A stretch of 64,000 nt of DNA, from the NCBI GenBank assembly GCA_022264855.1, contig JABYQU010000016.1:124001-188000 (forward strand), read 5' to 3'. Below are positions 12,415-24,355 of this stretch, piece by piece. Made by a program: the position numbers and the translations under genes. Every line of letters begins with the position of its first letter. Positions within the stretch are counted from its first letter, which is position 1. Origin of the DNA: Lenzites betulinus. Taxonomy: Eukaryota; Basidiomycota; Agaricomycetes; Polyporales; Polyporaceae. The notes under the pieces are model-generated. The model was not told the origin of the DNA, made no database searches, and saw only the letters and a program-made list of their open reading frames with translations.

Positions 12415-13937
12415 ATGTCTGCGCCCACCCTCAAGCTCAACCCCCCCTTCCGTGCTGAGCAGATCGGCTCCCTGAAACGTCCTACCAAACTCCTTGAGAA
12501 GCGCAAGGAGTTTGATGCTGGCAAATGCACTCCGGAAGAGCTCCGGGTGGTCGAGGACGAGGCTATCAGGCAGGTGATCCAGGTGCAGCGTGAGGCCGGA
12601 ATCAAGGGTATCACCGACGGCGAGTTCAGGAGGTACGCTCCCCCTAGTCTTCATGTGGTATGATCACGAACGCCAGACCAGGCACATGTTTTACGACGGG
12701 GTGTTTGACAACCTGGACGGCATGAAGCACATCAAGCCCGTGCCTCACGAGATGCTCATGGACTACGTCCCGGATGTCGCCGCGTTCAAGGAGCTTGACT
12801 TCAAGGGCGCCGATACGTACATCTGCGCAGTACGTTGTGGGCGTGCTTCTCTTCTGACGGTCGAAGCTGACCAGCTCCGCAGAGTAAGCTCAAGCGGACG
12901 AAGCAGTTTTACGTGCCTCAGTATGAGGCGCTCAAAGCGCTCACCACCCCGGAGGTGCGGCATCTGCTACATCTGGCGGAATCGCTCTTTCTAACATCTT
13001 TTTATAGGAGCACGGAAACCTGAAAATCACAATGGCTGCGCCCGAATGGTTCCATCTCAGGCACGGCGAATTCGCATACCCAAAGGACGTGTACAAGAAC
13101 GATGGTATGTCCTTTTCAATTTCATTTGTCATGTGCACAATTGAACATCATGCTACAGATGAGTATTTTGCCGACATCGCCGTGGCGTATCAGGCCGAGA
13201 TCCAGGACCTCTACGCGGCGGGATGCAGGAATATCCAGATCGACGACCCTCTGCTCGCATACTTCTGCGCCGAGTCGATGATCAAGGGAATGGAGGAGCG
13301 TGGTGTTGACCACGTCGCGCTGCTGAACACGTATATCAAGGCGTACAACGACTGCCTGAAAAACCGCCCTGCGGACATGAACGTCGGCTTGCATCTCTGC
13401 CGAGGTAACTTCAAGGTCCGTTTCTGCCGCGCGCTCATATTGCATCGATGTATTCACCGGCATAATGGTGTAGAACGGCCACTATTTCAGCGAGGGCGGT
13501 TACGACCGGATTGCGATTAAGCTGTTCCAGGAGATCAACGTGGATTGCTACTACCTCGAGTACGACACACCGCGCGCGGGCACGTTCGAGCCGCTGAAGC
13601 ACCTTCCCCCGCACAAGGCGGTCGTGCTCGGGCTGATCTCGACCAAGTTCCCTCGCCTGGAGGATGTGGACGACCTTGTGCAGCGCGTGCGCAACGCGGC
13701 GTCCGTCATCGCCGATGGCGAGGAGAAGCGCTCCTTCGAGCACGCGCTCAACCAGTGCGTCCGCCTCTGCTTTCACATGTGTGTTCTCCACTGACGCGAT
13801 GGTATTTCAGGATCTGCATCAGCCCACAGTGTGGCTTCGCGTCGCACTCGGAAGGGAACCTCGTCGACGACAACGCCATGCGCGAGAAGCTGACCCTCGT
13901 CTCGCGCACCGCGCGCGCGATCTGGGGCGAGATCTAA
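12415..13937 (+). CDS. Cobalamin-independent methionine synthase C-terminal-like methyltransferase
   Basis: Seven exons (12415-12632, 12682-12829, 12883-12954, 13008-13104, 13159-13415, 13474-13754, 13811-13937) give an intact 399-residue protein. It is the stand-alone single-barrel relative of the MetE C-terminal domain (UROD/MetE-like, the family of bacterial YxjG/YxjH), not the full-length roughly 760-residue MetE. The zinc ligands of that fold are visible: His257 and Cys259 in GLHLCRGNFK, Glu293 in LEYDTPRAG and Cys365 in SPQCGF. By family it should activate a thiol or selenol acceptor on zinc for methyl transfer; the natural donor and acceptor cannot be read from sequence. The start was chosen at the ATG that begins the polar leader before the RAEQIGSL motif typical of the family. 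All six introns are 49-58 bp. Confidence 0.92.
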
Positions 13938-15012
13938 ACGTACACCAAAACAACGTTTGACACACACCGCTTCGCGAGGGCGGGTTCTGGAGAGTGGTGG
14001 CGGGCTCAACGCCCACCCGTCGCGCGAGCGCGAACGAACACTCGATGTACACGCGGACGTGTGTATCTGTGTAGGGCACCGCGCCCGGCGGGGCCAGCGC
14101 GGGTGCCGCCCATTTTGGCCTGATTCAACTCGATCCTGGGGGCGTGCAGCTGAAGTGTATCTTGTACTTGTACAACAGAAGATGTCGAATACCACACCAG
14201 CTGTGACCAGCCGATGACAGTTTGGGATCAAACGATGCTTCTCCTTAGCGAAATCCTGAGGGAGTACTGTTACCACTGCGTCTAATATGTAGTTCTACTA
14301 AAGTTCCTGGACTACGAAGTAGGACAGGTTTTAGGGTCAAAAATCACGCACAAAGTGACTGTAACGTCACGCACAAATCACGGTCACACTGTGACTGTCT
14401 GTCATGCGCAAGTATTTGGTAATGTTTGGTGTCTGTTGACGGCGCTACAATTACTCACGCCACAGCTGGTCGTTTATAATCGTGCTTGTTTGTGCTTGCT
14501 CCACATTCCGATCGCCTCTGCTACGCACTTTTCGTAACCCTCATATATACCAGTGTAGCGATCATTTATGGAGCGCGACAGCGGTTCAGGTAGGTCCCAC
14601 ATTGCGAGATATTTCAAAATCTCACAATCGCCGTCAGATGTAGACTCTAAAGGGTTGCTTACCCCCCGCCCTATCCTCCACAACTATAATGCCGCAGTGT
14701 CGCGCAGTATGTTTCATCTCTTCGTCGAAGTTCCCTACTAATTGGTTGTTAGATACATCCCTTGGTGACGAAACTATCAAGGGAGCGGAGAGCGTCCTTC
14801 ATCACAGTACGAGCAATCCATGCATTCGCCTACGTTGACGCTAATCTTTCCCTAGGTTTGCCGACCCGTGGGGTGGACATCGGGAGCTCTCCGTGTGCTG
14901 TTTCGCCGGGGCGCCTTTGTGAGTCTCTTCGTCTCTCTTTTTTGGCGGCGTTACTCATTTTCTACCTACGACCTTCTACGCATGACCTTAAATCGTCTCA
15001 CAATGTTTCGTT
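13938..15012. other. Intergenic; approach to the Helitron
   Basis: The first part is the 3' flank of the methyltransferase gene. No gene is supported. The left end of the Helitron should lie somewhere between here and about 15.1 kb, but I could not identify a TC terminus with confidence. Confidence 0.3.
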
Positions 15013-17370
15013 TTGTCCTATCGACGACTCATCGATGCATTGTGCTATTCACCACCATGTTGTTGTGCCGTGGACGTGAATATAGCTCTGGATGCCATGT
15101 ATATGGTTATCGAAGCCGGCGAAGTCCGCGCGGTGCCTCGGCGGATTACCCGGGCGCATATGGATAGTATGTTCCAGTACCGGTTAGCGACAGATGCACG
15201 CAGTGGGTCGTATAACGCTGAGGCTGGCGATCTAGTTGTTGCGGCCTCGTTATCTGTTGTCTTAGCATTGTATGGACATTGGCGAATTGGCCAAGTCAGA
15301 GGAATCGCTGCATTGCACCGAGTAAGTGTCGGGTTTCGTGAGAAGCATGTCGAGGTCTTACAGAAATTGCATACTCATGTATGCAGTTCTGTATGCTCTA
15401 CATTCAAATATGTCTTCCACATTCTGGGAAATCCCTGGCCAACCTGCGACCCTGGAAGACATCGTACCGTTTTCCCAGACAGTGTTGAAGCTCCTGCTGT
15501 TGTATCTTCGCAGCCGTCTCCGGCGTTAACGTTCAATTGCAGCGGGCCTATGACGTCAGTTCCCCCTGCACCTGAAGAGGACACCGCCAACTTCGACTAT
15601 CTAGAAATAGCAAATATGGAATTACGGCGAGCTATTATCTCTGAATGGCAGCAAACGATGAGCACCGCAGCACTAACAACAGTCGTGTGCGCCGTGTGCG
15701 CTCGGGACACGAATATTTCGAGTATTGTGTTTGTTAAACCGAGGAAAGTCGATTTCGCCCTTCTTTGTAATCCACTGTTGCCAGACAATCTCCAGCCCTC
15801 GTCATATAATCGTGTGGCATATGGCGGTGCTATATTGCACCCTAAAGGTCTCACCAACATCGACGGCTTGGGGGACTTGCGTATATGTAAAGAATGTCGA
15901 TCTGATCTCGCGCGTCCGCGCATGCCCCGTTTTGCGTTAGCCAATTGGCTCTACTATGGATTGGAGAAGCTTCCTAACAGTGTGAGTGATGCTTTTCGCC
16001 GAGCAACACCTGTGGAGAGGATATTAGTTTCTCGTGCTAGGGCAAGCAAGATATCTTATAAATTTAGCGAGCTCCCCGGACATGTTATGTACAAGAAGCC
16101 GGCAGTCACTTCGCAGCGTTGTGTGAAGGGTAATATCGCCATCCATCCGCAGGATACAACTTCTTTTAATGAAGTTTTGCCCCCGTCTGCGGAATCAATC
16201 AGGGATACCGTGTGTGCTGTGTTTGTAGGACAAACTAAACCTGACTTGCAGACGATCAGACAGCTCACGCCGATACTTGTAAGAAAGTCTCGAGTCAGAA
16301 TTATGATCGAGTTTCTTGTGGCGCATAATCCGCACTACCGTGTCGGTGAGACTTTCAAGGGGTTTAGCAAGAGCAATCTGGACAACCTCTTTGGTCCAGG
16401 AACTCAAGGTGTTGATGAGGACGTGCTTTGCTCAATGGAAATTGGTCATATCGGTCGCAGCGACGGCGTTGAAGGTGCTACTAGCAGTTATATCCCGGGT
16501 CAAGAGGACGGTCCTGCTAAAGATGAAGAGGGGGTGCTGATGGAGAACGTCGGATACACGGATAATGACGATACGCCAGTGAACTATAGACGCATGACTA
16601 TGGTGGCGCTCGCGCATTGTTTGGCCGACGGACGGTTCCTGAAGGTCCAAGCAGGTTCTAAACTTATACCCGATTTTCGCAATCCGAACTTGCTGTCATG
16701 GCTGTTCCCTCATCTTGATCCTTGGGGCATCGGAGGATTCCACAAGCACGAGCGGTTTACGCCGCTAACTATGGCTCAGCAGTTGAAGTATTTACTATCG
16801 GTGCACGACTCACCGTTCAGAAAGGACCCAGATTTCGCCTTCGTATATTATAATATCCTGCAGAAGAAAGCGGTTTATGATTCTGTCACGTTTCGTGTTT
16901 CTGGTCGCGAACGTGAAAGCGTCGTTCAACAACTATTGAAAGTCGACGTGGTCGTGCTGAATAGGTTGATCGCGGCATTCAAGGAGAACCCACATTATAA
17001 GTGTAAGAACGCGGAAGAGAGTTCCATATTGAAGCTGCTTCTTAAAGTGAATGCCGTCTCGCATGATTTGCCTGGGTCTAATGGGTACAAGATCGCCCTG
17101 AGAAATCAAATTCGGGGATTAATAAATGACGAAGGTACACCGACGTTGTTTATCACGCTCAATCCGTCCGATAGGGATCACCCTCTGGTGCGATTGTATG
17201 CTGGGGACGAAATCGTGTTAGAAGATGCCATGCAAGGGGAGGAACTCAGTCGATGGAAGCGCACTATATATGCGGCAGAAAATCCTGCAGCGTGCGCGAA
17301 GTTCTTTGATACAATGATGACTAACTTCATTAGTACCGTTTTGCGGTATGGGAGATCTGGAAGAGGACTG
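15013..17370 (+). pseudogene. Helitron Rep, N-terminal part (DUF6570 and start of Helitron_like_N)
   Basis: One long open frame. About 200 residues in, paired Cys motifs (VCAVCARD, then CKECRSDL) and the phrases YGGAILHPKGL and ALANWLYYGL mark the DUF6570-like domain that precedes Rep in fungal Helitrons. Further on, the FITLNPSD block and the DHPLVRLYAG block are the first conserved Rep stretches. The frame is lost near 17371, where CTGTTGGTAAG lacks one T compared with the reading needed to continue; downstream of that point the next frame resumes at once with the expected AYYGTVEAQGRG. A splice explanation fails because the available GTAAGT donor and nearby acceptors leave the wrong phase. 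The true start codon is uncertain. Confidence 0.85.
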
Positions 17371-18650
17371 TTGGTAAGTGTAAAGCATATTATGGCACGG
17401 TAGAAGCGCAAGGCAGAGGTACATTACATTGTCATATGCTGATTTGGTTGGAAGGACATCCGTCGCCTCAGGCTCTTCGTGATAAGATGGGGGATCAGAG
17501 TCGTTTAAGCAGAACATGTTTCAGTGGTTAGAGTCAATTATAAAGTGTGAGCTTCCCAGCACAGCAAACGTCGTGGTAGAAGAGAAAGGGCACCCACTGG
17601 AGAAACCGCACCGCGCAGACGAAACCGGCAATCTTCATCCCGGCGCCATTCCCGCTCCGATGATTTCTGCGTACGAAAGAGAAGAGGACTTTGAAGCTGC
17701 ATTTGAGAATTTTGTGACGGAGCTAGTGAAAGAGTTTAACTGGCATGAGCATCAATCAACGTGCTTTAAGTATGTACCTAATGGTTTACTACCAGCGGAT
17801 ATGGCTCAACGCGACGCCCTTTGTCGGATGCGGATCGATGGCTCCACAGTGCCGAAAACATTTATTGATGAGGAGAGTGGAGGGATTGTTCTGCGTCGGC
17901 TACATCCTCGAATAGCTAATTACAATGATTTGGTGATTTTCTTGATAAAATCAAACATGGAAATCAAGTTCATTGGGTCGGGAGAGGCAGCAAAAGCTCT
18001 TCTTTACTATATTACCGATTACATCACAAAACCGTCGCTGCCGATGCATGTTGGACTAGGTGCGTTATCGTATGCGATACAGCGTACAAACGAAAAGTTC
18101 CCTCACCTGCTCGCGAGCAGCGGAGATTCGAGCGGAGCACCTGCGACGGCAGGAGCGTTGACTATGACCGTTAACCGCATGCTTTCTCGTCAGGAGATAT
18201 CGCATCAGCAGGTTATGAGTTATCTTGTAGGCGGCGGAGATGTGTATAGTAGTCATACCTTCAAGGTCTTACACTGGTCGACGTTCGATCGCTTGTTCCG
18301 GAAATCATTCAGTGAAGAGTGTCGAACCACGTCGACTAGTGAAGAACATACGGAGCCTGAAGAAGCTGTCATCGATAGCGTTAATGCTGAGGAACTGCTG
18401 AGAGATGTTGACGAATCACATGACAGTGCTTTGACGTTGGACGAATGTACGCTGACAGGTGGTGACGATACATCCGGTGTCGGCATTGCAGAAGAGGATG
18501 GAGAGTCATTTGTGTTGAAGATGGACTCGGGAAGTATATCTGCGATGAGTCAGAGTCAAGACTACGTTTACAGGTGTGTGGATGAGGATTTTGAGTCAAT
18601 GTCGCTTTATGAATTGTGGGTAGTGTACGCAAAATGACGCGGACAAGTGA
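17371..18650 (+). pseudogene. Helitron Rep, catalytic part (HUH and tyrosine motifs)
   Basis: The frame resumes with GTLHCHMLIWLEGHP: His-Cys-His at 17427-17435 is the HUH metal site of the Rep endonuclease. Farther on, LRRLHPRIANYND and the YYITDYITK block (about 18002-18031) carry the paired tyrosines expected to attack DNA in rolling-circle transposition. Both catalytic motifs are therefore preserved even though the chain is broken upstream and again near 18640, where a run of A appears one base short and the frame ends at a stop. By family the protein nicks and religates single strands at the element ends; as it stands this copy cannot make it. Confidence 0.85.
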
Positions 18651-21206
18651 ACAGAAGAGGAAACAGAGACGTCAAGGAAAGACAACAGATAGTCTGCAGA
18701 CTAAACTCACAGAAGATAACGACGAGGACGTCGAAGATGACGCTGAGGATTTGGAAGCAGATGTCCACACAACAGGTGGCTGCAAAGCGTCTGCTCGAGG
18801 TCTGTTTCTTCGCGCGAACATACACAATTTGAAACCCACCTTCTACGACGGCGCTCAATATGGCAAGTTCCGGTGATTCTCGGCGAGCGAATTCCACGCT
18901 CAGACCGTGAAGATGAGGAGCGTGAAGCATGGGCCCGAATGATGCTGATTTTATTTGTTCCTTGGCGCGTCCCGACAGATTTGCGCCATCAGCACGAGCC
19001 TTGACGGAGGCTTTTCAGAGACATTGCCACAAGATTTCGAAAAAAACACGTACAGGTGATAGCGAATATGAATGTCCTTTCCGAGTGTCGTGATGTAGGG
19101 ACGCATTTCGTGATCTGCGCCGAGCAGAAGCCATGGCGTTACTAAAGGCCGGAATTCCAGCGAGATACCGTCGGTCGACATACAGGCGACGATGTTGACA
19201 CCGTGCATGGGGAATTTGAACTGTTTGACAAACCTGGGCTGTATGATGCATATGAGACAGTGAACGATCTCGATTCCAGCCATAAAGGACTGGATGCGAA
19301 AATTGGTGGAGAGAAGCCGGAGATGTTGGATTATTTGCTATACCAGTGGGGCAGGCCGAGAAGACAGGACAGAGTTACCGGACTTGCTCGATATTGAAAT
19401 GAAGGAACACGGAGAGGAATCTGTTGGTAATCACGCGTCAATTATGCGTGCACTAAAAAAACAGCGTCGGCCGACTTCAACCCGGGAGGAATCTGAGCCG
19501 ACGACACGACGAAAGAAGCGCCGCCGAATCGAGCAGGTTGATGAGAGCTTGGAGGTGACGTCTTTGGACAAGGAACAGGCTAACAGATCATGCCATGCAT
19601 ACGGTTTGGTGGTCGATAACGTAGCTGAGTTAGTCGTGGATCAGATGCGGCTCCGTGAAAACGCAGAACAAGAACGCGCGTTTCGTATGGTGGTGGAGCA
19701 GGTCCGCAAGGGTACAGGGCAATTGCTGATGTACATTGCGGGTGTTGGCGGGACAGGGAAAACGCATGTTATCAAGTCTATACTGAAGTTTTTTGAGATG
19801 TTAGGACGGTCGGAAGACATTTTGGTAGGCGCACCAACTGGTGCCGCTGCGCTGAATGTAAACGGCTATACTGTCCATTCGTTGACAATGCTCCCTAGTA
19901 AAGGGCACCGAGTTCCGAAAGAATTGACACAATTGTGGTCTGGCGTACGTTATTTTGTGATCGACGAGATCTCTATGATCGGTGCGAAATTCTTAGCTCA
20001 AATATCTCGACGCCTGCAGCAAGGCAAGGGTGACGAAGGAGAAGCCGCTGTCTTACCATTCGGAGGTGTGAACATGATTTTCACCGGGGACTTCGGGCAA
20101 CTGCGGCCGGTGCAGGCGGCTACGTTATACGATCATAAACTGGTTAACAATCCCGGGCTTCAGGTGGTGCGAAATGCTACAGGTGTTGATGCTTTGAGAG
20201 GTGTATATCTGTGGAGGCAAGTCAACACGGTGGTACAGCTCGTTAAGAATCAACGGCAGTCAGAGGATCCTTGTTACGCAGCGCTTCTTGATCGCGTGCG
20301 AGTTGGGGAAGCCGTTGTGAAGCACGATCAGTCAACCGGACAGTGCAGTGATGTGGAAATCTTATACAGACGCGTTATGCAGAATGTCTTTCGGGAAACC
20401 CTCATCAGATGTGTTTGTTCAAAGATGCACCTGTCATCGTAGGAACAAAAGTATTACGGGATGATATCAACGCGAGAATTATCTCGCACAAGGCGAAAGA
20501 ATTACAAGTGCACGTCCCAATTTTCCATGCGAAGGATAAAGTTGGTAAGGCGGCGGTGACAGGTGATTTACAGCGCGGCTTATGGAAATTACCAGCTCGT
20601 ATAACACAGGACTCACTTGGGAAATTGCCGTTGTTCACTGGCATGAAGGTGATGATCCGCGAGAATATTGCTTTTGGTAAGCGTCTCGTCAATGGTGCTG
20701 AGGGAATTATCCGGTCGGTCCAATATGAGCGTGTGGATGAGCTACTATATGCAACAGTTGCATACGTACATGTCCCAGGTGCCGGTAGGATTAGCGATGA
20801 TTTGGAAGAGGACATCGTGCCCGTCTTTCCCGAGACAGTACACTTCCAGTGTACCCTGACGGTCGCCAATAAGAAGGTTGTAAAGTCGGTTACTCGTTTG
20901 CAGTTACCACTGCTTCCAGCGTACGCATACACAGACTATAAGAGTCAGGGGAAATCCTTAAGTTATGCAATAGTTGATATCGAGAGTGCTCACTCGTTGC
21001 AGGGTGTCTATGTGATGCTTTCGAGGGTTCGAACTTCGAAGGGCCTTATGGTGTTACGCCCGTTTTCTGCGACCAAAGTTTGCGCCCGACTGTCGCAGGA
21101 ATTAAGAAATGAACTGAAGCGTATCGATGAGTTATCGCTCATCACAGAACGGAACTACGAGCATAGCAGGAGGCCATTCCAGTCCACTGAGGGTCACGTG
21201 AAATAA
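18651..21206 (+). pseudogene. Helitron linker and PIF1-type helicase
   Basis: The linker (18651-19300) is readable only by changing frame several times: near 18860, near 18990 (a Trp codon appears as TGA after loss of one G), near 19100 and near 19300. The helicase then runs in one frame to about 20390 with Walker A GVGGTGKTHV (19741-19770), an APTGAAALNV block, Walker B FVIDEIS (19954-19974) and the TGDFGQLRPV motif. It shifts frame once more near 20400 and continues to 21206 with the DYKSQGKSLSYAIVDIE and LSRVRTSKGL motifs of PIF1/RecD-like helicases. A complete set of helicase motifs is present in two frames, so this is a recently inactivated copy, or an intact one misread by assembly errors. 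Confidence 0.88.
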
Positions 21207-22639
21207 CCTTGCTATGATAAGTTCTTCAGCGTCGAATACATCAGGGTACGTTCGCGTCCGCGGAGAGTGCACGTTTACCGGACTGACGTTAGTCAACGTT
21301 AACTCAGAAATTGAACTGTACTGTAGCTGTATCTCATTGTGTCGCGTGGTGCGGTGCTACCCACTGATGATACGACTCGCCATACAAGATGAATAGCTAG
21401 TTGAGCGATTCCGACTACGGGCCCGCGCGCGCTCCACCTGACCGATACTAAAACGTCAGGGATGTGTTATTGTTGGCGAGGTGCTACGTACCGTTGTGTT
21501 CACATTCAGTAAGGCCGTTCCAAGTCACTGACCAATGTTTGAACTATTCTTATACAGCACGTTAGAAAGGTAGATTGGTATAATATGGAGTAATAGACAA
21601 CATACCTTCGTACGAGTGATTGGACTTTAGGCAGATCAGTGTTACGCATGTCCATTAGACGTTGGCCGCTCGAGGAACACCTTGCCACGATTACTTCTCC
21701 ATTGAAATGGGGGCAACGACGGATGTGAGTCAGGGCAGTGTTTGGGCCCACCGAGGAATCGATGGATACAATGTAGTAAACCATATAGTAATCCCAATGC
21801 CGTCCAATTTGACCTCGCCTAGCGCGTACTTTCCCTGCCGCCATGCCAGTGTAATAGCTGGACAGAGACCACGCTATATTGACGTTAGGTGCGTCGCTCC
21901 AGGCAATTTCTAACGAGTGCCTTCGATATACCGGTATCTGCTTGTACGTTGCGGGTGATGTTGCAGGAAACATGTAAGCCCGAAGTGCGCGTGGCTGTCA
22001 TGCAAGTGGAAGTGTCGTTAGTATATTGTGCTGATGATGATATAGACGGGGCATGCCCAACATTTCGTTGTTGAACGGGGTCATTCTCCGCGATGTAAGG
22101 CTGCATACTTCGGTAATGGGCAGGTGGTCAGACGTACGAGTAGCGGTACTCGTCACTCATCGTGTTACGCGCTTCTTCGCGGATTCGTGTTATACAGCGG
22201 CTGTTCTGCTATCATTCGGCCGGTTGCTCTTCGCTCGTGTTGCGTCATGGGGGCAAGTGCCAGGGAAGGATGACGCGAAACGTCTTGAGTTCATCTTTGA
22301 TGAGGGCATGAGAACATGAGCTCACTTGAACATTGAGCGCTGAGCGTCGAACGTCGAGGTCCGCGAGGTTCGGAAGTGACGTCATTAGCATTTCCCGGCT
22401 AACTCTGACAGTTTCCATCGGCGCCCGTAGATCCTTTGCAGTGCCAGCTTGGAAGCGATCTCAGCGTTCCACCTCTGACTATGACAACACTGACGTGTTT
22501 GTCTTGTCGTCTAGTCACATCCTGGAGGCCCGCACGTCCTGACCACGCGCTCGACATGCGTACGTGCAGCATGTGAGTCTCTGGCTTATATATATCTTAC
22601 GCGCGTTGATTCTCGTACTGGACGAGAGCGAGGCTGTAG
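21207..22639. other. Region between Helitron helicase and kinase gene
   Basis: No gene is supported. It should hold the Helitron 3' end. A small hairpin GACGCGAAACGTC near 22270 is present, but no CTRR end follows it at the usual distance. A TGACGTCA octamer occurs at 22377-22384. Confidence 0.3.
22587..22595 (+). promoter_or_regulatory. TATA box of the kinase gene
   Basis: TATATATAT ends 45 bp before the ATG at 22640, a plausible core promoter position with a short leader. Confidence 0.45.
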
Positions 22640-24355
22640 ATGACTGGCATGTCCATGCCTCCCGATTTACCTCATCGCCGTCTGCGAGCTAGGCCCACTA
22701 AGCGTCGGGGAGCGTCGGTTGCACCACGTACGTACCTCAATCTTTCTGCATATCTTTGCTGACCGTCCCAAGGTATAGCCGCAACCATGACGCCGAAAAC
22801 AACGGGCGGAAACTCTGCTCGAAAGGGAGCTCACAATCCCGGGCGCATACTCGTTCCTGCAACCCCAGAGGTTGAGGACGGGGCACTCCCATCCCCGCCG
22901 CAGGAGAGGTATGCTCTTGGTTTCGAACGGTGATGCTCATTCTCACCGTTTACCAGATTTTACTCATTTATTTCGTCGGACGTCGTCATGAACACCTGTG
23001 AGTGATAGTAATATGTTTCCAGCAGTACATCTTACCCACTTGTTTTATCTTATAGTGTGTGTCAAGCATATCATTGGAGCTGGCAGCTTTGGTACGGTTG
23101 CGAAGGCCGAAGACAGGGTGACCAGGAAAGTGGTAGCTGTCAAGTTTTATCATAACGAACCGGTCGCCGATGACCTTCTGAATACCGAGGAGAACATGTA
23201 CAAGAAGATCTTGGCAGGATGTAATCCCCAGATTGAGTGCGTCTTGGCATGCCGATACGTACCGTTTACTGACTATTCCACAGGTTGTTTGCCGCGGTGA
23301 TCGGTAGCGGAACCCTTCGCGGGTTTCGCTTCGTCGTCTTCGAATACTGCGAGGCAACATTGTATGACGTGATGAAAGGCTATTCGTGTCTCTTGCCACT
23401 GCCGTTGAGGCACATCATGGAGATTAGCTTTCAACTCGTCAAGGCGGTGGAATGTATGTTCTTACTCTCGATGATCTTATGCATACGCTGACAGATACGC
23501 TCGCAGACCTTCATTCCTTAGGTATAATCCACGCCGACCTCAAGCCAGATAACATCGGCGTAAGATCGCAGGCGACGACCGTGGTGAAACATTTTATTCC
23601 TCAGGCAGGTTTCGTGGACAAGGTGACCCTCAGGCTGTCCTTCATTCACAATCAGTCGTTGAGACTCGTGCAGAAGGTTCTCATATGCACCCAGATCTGT
23701 GTGCTTGATCTGGGTAGTGCGGTGTACAGCGATCGCCGTCAACTCTTTCCGGGGCGAGTGGGTGCGATTCAGTATCGGGCTCCCGAAGTTTCGTTAGGTA
23801 AGTTGTATTCTAGAACCATATTAACTGTGATCTGAGCTCAGTGTATAGGATGGCCGTGGTCGTCCGGTGTGGACGCCTTTGCGATTGGCTGTATCATCGC
23901 GGAGCTTTACCTTGCTCGCCCACTCTTCTCTGCTAATATCCACAGCGACCATGAGCATCTGGCCACGGTCGATCGTCTTCTGGGCCCTTTCCCCTCAGCG
24001 TATGTCAACCGCGTCGAAACGAGGTATCGGGGAACGTTCACTACTGGTTCTTCACCAAGAGTGCGTTATCCTCTTCAAGATAGTCCGGAGACGCTACCGG
24101 CACTCCAGTTGGAGGCCTTACTGAGGCTGGAGCGCATTCGCCCTCTTTCGGTATGACGTGCAAATTTCTTGTTGCTGATAACTCATGTTCTAATCTGATG
24201 TTTTCGTTTTTGAGGCCGTCATTCATCATGCTGCTCTCCACGATTTACTATCCCAGCTCCTGGCAGTCGACACCGCGGACCGTATGTTGCTTCCGTGCGC
24301 TTCCCGGCACACGTGGTTCGATGACTTAGGCAAGGTGCCCTCTCGGAGAGCTTGA
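22640..24355 (+). CDS. CMGC-type Ser/Thr protein kinase (DYRK/CLK/SRPK-like)
   Basis: Nine exons (22640-22727, 22779-22908, 22957-22997, 23056-23236, 23284-23453, 23507-23622, 23695-23797, 23849-24150, 24215-24355) rebuild 423 residues without a frame break. Kinase landmarks are the glycine loop GAGSFGTV at about 94-101, VAVK with Lys116, YLHSLGIIHADLKPDN with the catalytic Asp214, DLGSA with the metal-binding Asp247, and RAPE at about 270-273. His-Ala-Asp replaces His-Arg-Asp, making it a non-RD kinase, and DLG replaces DFG; both are usual in the DYRK/CLK/SRPK branch of CMGC kinases. The N-terminal 80 residues are basic and polar. Intron 6 (72 bp) is a multiple of three with no stop, so a retained form is possible. 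Function beyond protein phosphorylation cannot be told. Many agarics carry expanded sets of such kinases. Confidence 0.85.

Larger units (their letters stand above)
15013..21206 (+). mobile_element. Helitron (rolling-circle DNA transposon), decayed, termini unresolved
   Basis: Collinear fragments of one large Rep-helicase protein run from left to right: a DUF6570-like Cys-rich region, a Helitron_like_N/Rep nuclease with HUH and tyrosine motifs, a linker, and a PIF1-type superfamily 1 helicase. This order is diagnostic of Helitrons common in agaric genomes. The frames are interrupted at several places, so the element encodes no complete transposase here. Coordinates cover the coding remnants only; the 5' TC and the 3' hairpin plus CTRR ends were looked for but not convincingly found. 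Confidence 0.9.

Noticed and set aside
17371..17416. Intron in the Helitron Rep gene (GTAAGT donor, GCAAGGCAG acceptor)
   Set aside because: The splice leaves the wrong reading phase, and the unspliced sequence already codes the conserved AYYGTVEAQGRG block in the next frame; a one-base loss explains it better.
21395..21405. CTAGT as Helitron 3' terminus
   Set aside because: No stable hairpin lies directly upstream, which a Helitron end requires.
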